Source: Mycolicibacterium phlei (GTDB taxonomy: Bacteria > Actinomycetota > Actinomycetes > Mycobacteriales > Mycobacteriaceae). Taken from it: a DNA stretch of 64,000 bases. Of the stretch, positions 59,914 to 64,000 are shown in pieces. The stretch covers positions 310,001-374,000 of the forward strand of contig NZ_CP014475.1 of NCBI RefSeq assembly GCF_001583415.1, read 5' to 3'. Every line of letters begins with the position of its first letter. Position 1 is the stretch's first letter. Under the pieces are notes generated by a model. That model did not search any database and had not been told where the DNA came from. It was given only the letters and a program-made list of their open reading frames with translations. Made by a program: the position numbers and the translations under genes.

Positions 59914-61077
59914 TCAGTTCGAACGGGTCAGCCAGAGGTGGTCGGTGGAGTCGGGCGGGGCGGTCGGCCCGTGGGCCGCACCCGTCTGCAATACCAGATC
60001 GAACGCCTCGCCGCGGATCCGGCCGTCGGTGTACTGCAGCACCACCACCCCGGCGGCGAACGGCGCGGTGATGATCTGGCCGAGCGCACCGCCCACGGCC
60101 AGCAGCACCAGCGCCAGCATCGCCACCGCCGTCGACGACGCCGCCAGCAGCATCAGTTGCCCGCCCACGCTGAACGGGATCGCCACCGCGCTGGCCACCA
60201 GCTGCGCCACGATGACCGCCAGCAGCCGGATCCCCAGCACCCGCCAGAAGTCCCGTTTGATCAGCGCGAACGACCGGCTGACCGCCGAGATCATGTCGAG
60301 CCGCTCCAGCACGATGATCGCGGGCACGTACGTCAGCATCGTGCCCAGATAGATCAGCGCCGCCAGCACCGCGACGGCCAACGGGATGCCGATCACCACG
60401 GCCGCGACGGCACCGGCCGCGAACCCGATCCACACCACGACACCGACCGCGATCGCGACCAACAGCACCGCGCCGGTCACCTCGAGCAGCGAGAAACCCA
60501 GCAGCGTCCACAGCGGCCGCCCCCGAAGCCGTTGCCACGCTTCGCCGATCGTGATGCCCGCGCCGAACACGGCGCGCCCGACCACGACGGTGAGCAACCC
60601 GCTCAGCACGATCGCGCCCAGCCCGGTGGCCAGCGAGGCGCCCAGGCTCGACACCATCGTGCTGATCAGCGCCCCCGTCGACACCTGCTCACCGACCAAC
60701 GCCGGGGTCAGCTCACCGCTGGTGGCCAGCGGCCCCAGCGACAACACCAGCGCGATCAGCTGGGTGATCACCACGACGACCGTCGTCAACCCGAGCGTGG
60801 CCTTCGGGTTCGCCCGGATGCAGGCGACCGCGCCGTTGAACATCTCCGACATCGTCAGCGGGCGCAGCGGGATGATCCCGGGCTTCAGCGCCGGCGGCCG
60901 CCACGCCGGCGGCGGCGGATACGCCCCGTACCCGGGCGGGGGAGCCCAGTAGCCCGGTGGCGGCGCCGGATAGCCGGCGGGCGGATAGTTGTAGCCCGGC
61001 GGCGGGTACGGCGGATACCCGGGAGGTGGGCCCGGCGGCGGGCCCACAGGACCGGACCCGCCGGCGTCGGTGCTCAT
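59914..61077 (-). CDS. Multi-spanning membrane protein with Pro/Tyr-rich N-terminus (Rv3689-like)
   Basis: 387 residues from the ATG at 61077. The N-terminal 60 residues are Pro/Gly/Tyr-rich (GPPPGYPPYPPPGYNYPP; YWAPPPGYGAYPPPPAW), as in mycobacterial proteins of this type. The remainder has about six long hydrophobic helices, of the glycerophosphoryl-diester-phosphodiesterase membrane-domain type. First gene of the MoxR operon; 1 bp before the DUF4129 gene. Confidence 0.82.
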   Translation of the reverse strand: MSTDAGGSGPVGPPPGPPPGYPPYPPPGYNYPPAGYPAPPPGYWAPPPGYGAYPPPPAWRPPALKPGIIPLRPLTMSEMFNGAVACIRANPKATLGLTTVVVVITQLIALVLSLGPLATSGELTPALVGEQVSTGALISTMVSSLGASLATGLGAIVLSGLLTVVVGRAVFGAGITIGEAWQRLRGRPLWTLLGFSLLEVTGAVLLVAIAVGVVVWIGFAAGAVAAVVIGIPLAVAVLAALIYLGTMLTYVPAIIVLERLDMISAVSRSFALIKRDFWRVLGIRLLAVIVAQLVASAVAIPFSVGGQLMLLAASSTAVAMLALVLLAVGGALGQIITAPFAAGVVVLQYTDGRIRGEAFDLVLQTGAAHGPTAPPDSTDHLWLTRSN

Positions 61078-61177
61078 GGCCACCATCCTGTCGAGGACGC
61101 CGCGAATTGACAACGTCGGCGCCAGTCGGCGTTTCCTCACGGTTTTCCCGCAGGCGGCCCGCGGGTACCCCGCACCC

Positions 61178-62164
61178 ATGACGCGGTTCGGCTACACCCT
61201 GATGACCGAGCAGAGCGGACCTAAAGAGCTTGTCCGCTATGCCGTTTCGGCGGAACAGGTCGGATTCGACTTCGAAGTTTCCTCCGACCACTACTTTCCG
61301 TGGCTGTCCGCCCAGGGGCACGCCCCCTACGCGTGGTCGGTGCTGGGTGCCGTCGCGCACGCCACCGAGCGCGTCGAGCTGTTCACCTACATGACCTGCC
61401 CGACCATGCGCTACCACCCCGCCGTCGTCGCGCAGAAGGCCGCCACCCTGCAGATCCTCGCCGACGGCCGCTTCACGCTGGGCCTGGGCAGTGGGGAGAA
61501 CCTCAACGAGCACGTCGTCGGGAAACGCTGGCCGACCGTCGCGCGGCGCCAGGAGATGCTGCGCGAGGCGATCCAGATCATCCGCGAACTGTTCACCGGC
61601 GAGCTGGTCGACTGGAAGGGCGAGCACTTCGAGGTGGACTCCGCGCGGCTGTGGGACGTGCCGCAGACCCCGGTCGCCATCGCCACCGCGGTGTCGGGGG
61701 AGCGGTCGGTCGAGACCTTCGCGCCGCTGTCGGACCACCTGATCGCCGTCGAACCGGACAAGGGCCTCGTCGACGCCTGGCATGAGGCCCGCCGCGCCAC
61801 CGGCCTGCCCGGACACGCCCGGGTCATCGGGCAGATCCCGATCTGCTGGGACCCCGACCGCGACGCCGCGGTCCACCGCGCGCACGACCAGTTCCGCTGG
61901 TTCTCCGGCGGCTGGGCGGTCAACTCGGACCTGCCCACCACCGCCGGGTTCGACGGCGCCACGCAGTACGTGCGGCCGGAGGATGTCGCCGAGTCGATCC
62001 CGTGCGGACCCGACCTCGACGCGATCGTCGACGCCGTCAGCGCGTACTGGGAGGCCGGGTTCACCGACATCGCGCTGATTCAGATCGGTGACGAGAGCCA
62101 GGAGCAGTTCCTCACCGAGGCGGCGGCACCGCTGCTGGACCGGCTGCGCGAAGCAGCGAACTAG
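61178..62164 (+). CDS. F420-dependent LLM-class oxidoreductase
   Basis: 328 residues from the ATG at 61178. Luciferase-like monooxygenase fold of the F420 glucose-6-phosphate-dehydrogenase-like subfamily (TIGR03557): SSDHYFPWLSAQGHAPYAW, TYMTCPTMRYHPAVVAQKAA, LGLGSGENLNEHVVGKRWP and ATAVSGERSVETFAP. Transfers hydride with coenzyme F420; substrate unknown. Divergent from the MoxR operon. Confidence 0.9.
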   Translation: MTRFGYTLMTEQSGPKELVRYAVSAEQVGFDFEVSSDHYFPWLSAQGHAPYAWSVLGAVAHATERVELFTYMTCPTMRYHPAVVAQKAATLQILADGRFTLGLGSGENLNEHVVGKRWPTVARRQEMLREAIQIIRELFTGELVDWKGEHFEVDSARLWDVPQTPVAIATAVSGERSVETFAPLSDHLIAVEPDKGLVDAWHEARRATGLPGHARVIGQIPICWDPDRDAAVHRAHDQFRWFSGGWAVNSDLPTTAGFDGATQYVRPEDVAESIPCGPDLDAIVDAVSAYWEAGFTDIALIQIGDESQEQFLTEAAAPLLDRLREAAN

Positions 62165-62184
62165 AAATCCACGAGGAGACGGGT

Positions 62185-62346
62185 ATGCCCACAGGTAAAG
62201 GCATCTACGACGACGACAGCGCCGACGAACGCGCCAAGCAGAAGGCGCAGCGCACCGGTCCGAAGGACGAGGGCGGCGAGGGTGGCATGGCCACCCGTGA
62301 ACTGGCTCCCGACGTGGCCGAACCCGGCAGCGAACCGACCGCCTAG
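62185..62346 (+). CDS. Small hydrophilic protein (53 aa)
   Basis: ATG at 62185 with ACGAGGAGAC upstream, 20 bp after the F420 oxidoreductase, so probably co-transcribed. The product starts MPTGKGIYDDDSADERAKQK and is highly charged, Gly-rich and probably disordered. Its stop overlaps the convergent gene stop by 4 bp. Not recognised. Confidence 0.6.
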   Translation: MPTGKGIYDDDSADERAKQKAQRTGPKDEGGEGGMATRELAPDVAEPGSEPTA

Positions 62347-63083
62347 CCGCCGTTGCGGCCCTCGCGGCTGCGCCGGTAGGCCGCGCGGCGGAAGTCGCCC
62401 AGCCAGCGCGGCGCCAGCTCGACCTCCGGGTCGCTGTGCAGGGCGGGGTCGAACGCGATGTCGTCGGCGCTGGGGTCGACGTGGCGCAGCGTCAGCCGGG
62501 CCAGCGGGCGGAACCCGCCGGTGGCGGGTGCCTGCTCGACGGTGAAGGTGATCCCGGTGCGCTCGATCTGCTCGGCGACCGCGGCCAGCGCCAGCCCGGG
62601 TGACCCGACCGGCGTGTCCAGCCGGGCGCGCACCCACCACAGCGCGTCGTGGTGGCGCAGCGGCATCAGGCTCGAGAACGTCGTCCCCGTCCAGGACAGT
62701 GCCGGCGCCAACCCGGCCCGCGACCCGGCCACCGTCGACGCCAGCAGCACATCCCACGGGCTGCACGACCGCAGGTCCGGCGGGGGCGGGATCCGCCACG
62801 CCAGCCCCGCCACGTCCGGTGCGGCGCCCGGCAGCCCGACGCCCTTGGAGACGCGCGCGATGACGTCGCAGCCGTGCATCGGCAGCCCTTCACCCTCCGG
62901 CGCGGTGCGTTCGAGGGTGCCGTTGGCCATCACCCCGTCGGGATGGAAGAGCCGGCGGTGGCGCAGCGCGGCGCCGAAGCGGACGGGCAAAGCGGCGATA
63001 TCGGAGACATGCACGCCGATGGGGTGCCCGCCGGGTGGACCGGCAAAACGATTCCGACGTTTATCGCGGCTGATCTTGGGCAT
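62343..63083 (-). CDS. Hypothetical protein, distantly catalase-fold-like
   Basis: 246 residues from the ATG at 63083 (MPKISRDKRRNRF). FHPDGVMANGTLERTAPEG recalls the start of catalase-related haem proteins (FHPxG..GTxxV), and VIARVSKGVGLPGAAPDVAGL fits the next strand, but the catalytic Asn and Tyr motifs are not evident. Often annotated as phosphodiesterase in mycobacteria without visible support. Function unassigned. Confidence 0.65.
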   Translation of the reverse strand: MPKISRDKRRNRFAGPPGGHPIGVHVSDIAALPVRFGAALRHRRLFHPDGVMANGTLERTAPEGEGLPMHGCDVIARVSKGVGLPGAAPDVAGLAWRIPPPPDLRSCSPWDVLLASTVAGSRAGLAPALSWTGTTFSSLMPLRHHDALWWVRARLDTPVGSPGLALAAVAEQIERTGITFTVEQAPATGGFRPLARLTLRHVDPSADDIAFDPALHSDPEVELAPRWLGDFRRAAYRRSREGRNGG

Positions 63084-63136
63084 TAACAGGGCAGCGCTAC
63101 ATCGCAGCAGCACTGAAGTTTTGTCGAAAGGCCGAT

Positions 63137-63832
63137 GTGACAACCGCATTTACCGATGTCCGCGATCCGGTGATCGCCGACCAGGGTGTTTACGCCCCTC
63201 AAGAAGATTCGCGACTGCTCATCGATGTGATGGACCAGGCCGGGATCGCCGACGGCAGACATGTCGTCGACCTGTGCACCGGCAGCGGCGTCGTCGCTAT
63301 CGGCGCAGCAGGTGCCAACGCCGCCTCGGTGACCGCACTCGATATCTGCCCGCGTGCCGTGCGCTGCGCGCGGACCAACGCCCTGACCGCCGGCGTCGAT
63401 GTCGACGTCCGCCTCGGATCATGGGCGCGGGCAATCGAATTCGGTCCGTTCGAGGTGGTGCTGTGCAACCCGCCGTACGTGCCGCACGATCCGAGCGCCG
63501 ACGTCGACCCGCTGCCGTCCCACGTCGGCCCGTCGCGGGCCTGGGACGCCGGCTACGACGGGCGCATGGTGCTCGACCCGCTGTGCGCGGCGATGCCCGA
63601 CATCCTCGGCCACGGCGGCACGATGCTGCTGGTGCAGTCGGAGTTCTCCGGCCCGCGCGAGACGCTGCGCGCGTTGGCCAGCCGCGGTCTGGACGCCGAA
63701 ATCATTGCCCGCCAGTGGATTCCCTTCGGTCCGGTGCTGACCTCACGCGCCGAGTGGCTCGAGGAGACCGGACGTCTGGAACCGGGCCGCCGCGAAGAGG
63801 AACTGCTGGTGATCCGGGCGGACAAGCCGTGA
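63137..63832 (+). CDS. HemK-like/eRF1-type class I methyltransferase
   Basis: 231 residues, GTG start with GAAAGG. Motif I VVDLCTGSGVVAIGAA; motif IV FEVVLCNPPYVPHD, with the NPPY signature of N5-glutamine or N6-adenine methyltransferases; YAPQEDSRLLIDVM matches the Mtq2/HemK2 N-terminus. Substrate is likely a protein glutamine but not the PrmC release-factor enzyme. Stop overlaps the next gene start by 2 bp. Confidence 0.85.
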   Translation: MTTAFTDVRDPVIADQGVYAPQEDSRLLIDVMDQAGIADGRHVVDLCTGSGVVAIGAAGANAASVTALDICPRAVRCARTNALTAGVDVDVRLGSWARAIEFGPFEVVLCNPPYVPHDPSADVDPLPSHVGPSRAWDAGYDGRMVLDPLCAAMPDILGHGGTMLLVQSEFSGPRETLRALASRGLDAEIIARQWIPFGPVLTSRAEWLEETGRLEPGRREEELLVIRADKP

Positions 63833-64000
63833 GCGACGGCGACGCCCGCACGGTGCGGGTGGTGCCGAACGGCCCGCTGATGGTTCAGGGGCCGGTGCGG
63901 ATCGAGATGCCCGACGGGCAGGTGGTCAGCTCGGACCGGTTCATGGTCGCGATCTGCACCTGCCGGCGCAGCAAGGACTTCCCGATGTGCGACACCAGCC
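63829..64000 (+). CDS. CDGSH iron-sulfur domain protein (3' end outside window)
   Basis: 57 codons visible from a GTG. The cluster motif C-x-C-x(2)-S-x(3)-P-x-C-D begins ICTCRRSKDFPMCDTS, giving three Cys ligands; the final His is beyond the window. Binds a 2Fe-2S cluster. Starts inside the methyltransferase stop, so the two are co-transcribed. Confidence 0.88.
   Translation, partial: MSDGDARTVRVVPNGPLMVQGPVRIEMPDGQVVSSDRFMVAICTCRRSKDFPMCDTS

Overview
This window is a 64 kb piece of chromosome from a high-GC actinobacterium, almost certainly a fast-growing mycobacterium (Mycolicibacterium type). The support is the content and order of the core genes: a Rv3722c-type aspartate aminotransferase, dnaX, Ami1 amidase, EbfC-recR, gatD/murT, dnaQ, leuA, ask-asd, egtABCDE, glpK and a MoxR/DUF58/SpoIIM/RDD operon. 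From memory, this matches the Rv3722c to Rv3689 stretch of M. tuberculosis, with extra blocks inserted here. No prophage, insertion sequence, CRISPR array, rRNA or tRNA was recognised.

Layout. 1-13.6 kb is core DNA metabolism and cell wall: aminotransferase (5' end cut by the window), dnaX, a fatty-acid methyltransferase/FAD reductase pair, Ami1, EbfC-RecR, GatD/MurT and a DnaQ-BRCT exonuclease. A DUF559 gene sits between the aminotransferase and dnaX, bracketed by two 50-bp palindromic direct repeats. A decayed DUF559 paralogue lies at 9.7 kb. 14.2-26.4 kb holds leuA, with a Leu-codon leader peptide and terminator-like hairpin, and the ask-asd pair. Between them is a six-gene glutamine-synthetase/glutamate-synthase-like operon with an FAD oxidoreductase and an XRE-cupin regulator, preceded by clustered GlnR-like half sites. 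26.4-35.8 kb is accessory: DUF4185 protein, ArsR/CadI pair, MpaB-family oxygenase, catalase, a degenerate RibB-like protein, a two-subunit acyl-CoA dehydrogenase, Ohr and a PknH-sensor-like secreted protein.

35.9-41.3 kb is the complete ergothioneine cluster egtABCDE, with every junction overlapping. It is followed by a lipoprotein and, across a 345-bp AT-richer spacer, a 1245-residue secreted mosaic protein (beta-propeller, three cadherin/VCBS-like repeats, GH39-like hydrolase). 45.8-54 kb holds a second glutamate-cysteine-ligase-type enzyme, a methyltransferase, glpK, an aldo/keto reductase, two PadR regulators, a small secreted protein and a carotenoid oxygenase. 53.9-61.1 kb is a MoxR AAA+ membrane system with one divergent gene. 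The window ends with an F420-dependent oxidoreductase, two hypothetical proteins, a HemK-like methyltransferase and the start of a CDGSH iron-sulfur protein.

How the genes work together: the catalase, Ohr, ergothioneine and GCS2 genes suggest a broad thiol/redox defence block. leuA and ask-asd feed Leu, Lys, Thr, Met and diaminopimelate synthesis. GatD/MurT, Ami1 and diaminopimelate supply converge on peptidoglycan. The least explained features are the palindrome-flanked DUF559 cassette, the glx-like operon, the RibB-like pseudoenzyme and the secreted GH39 mosaic.
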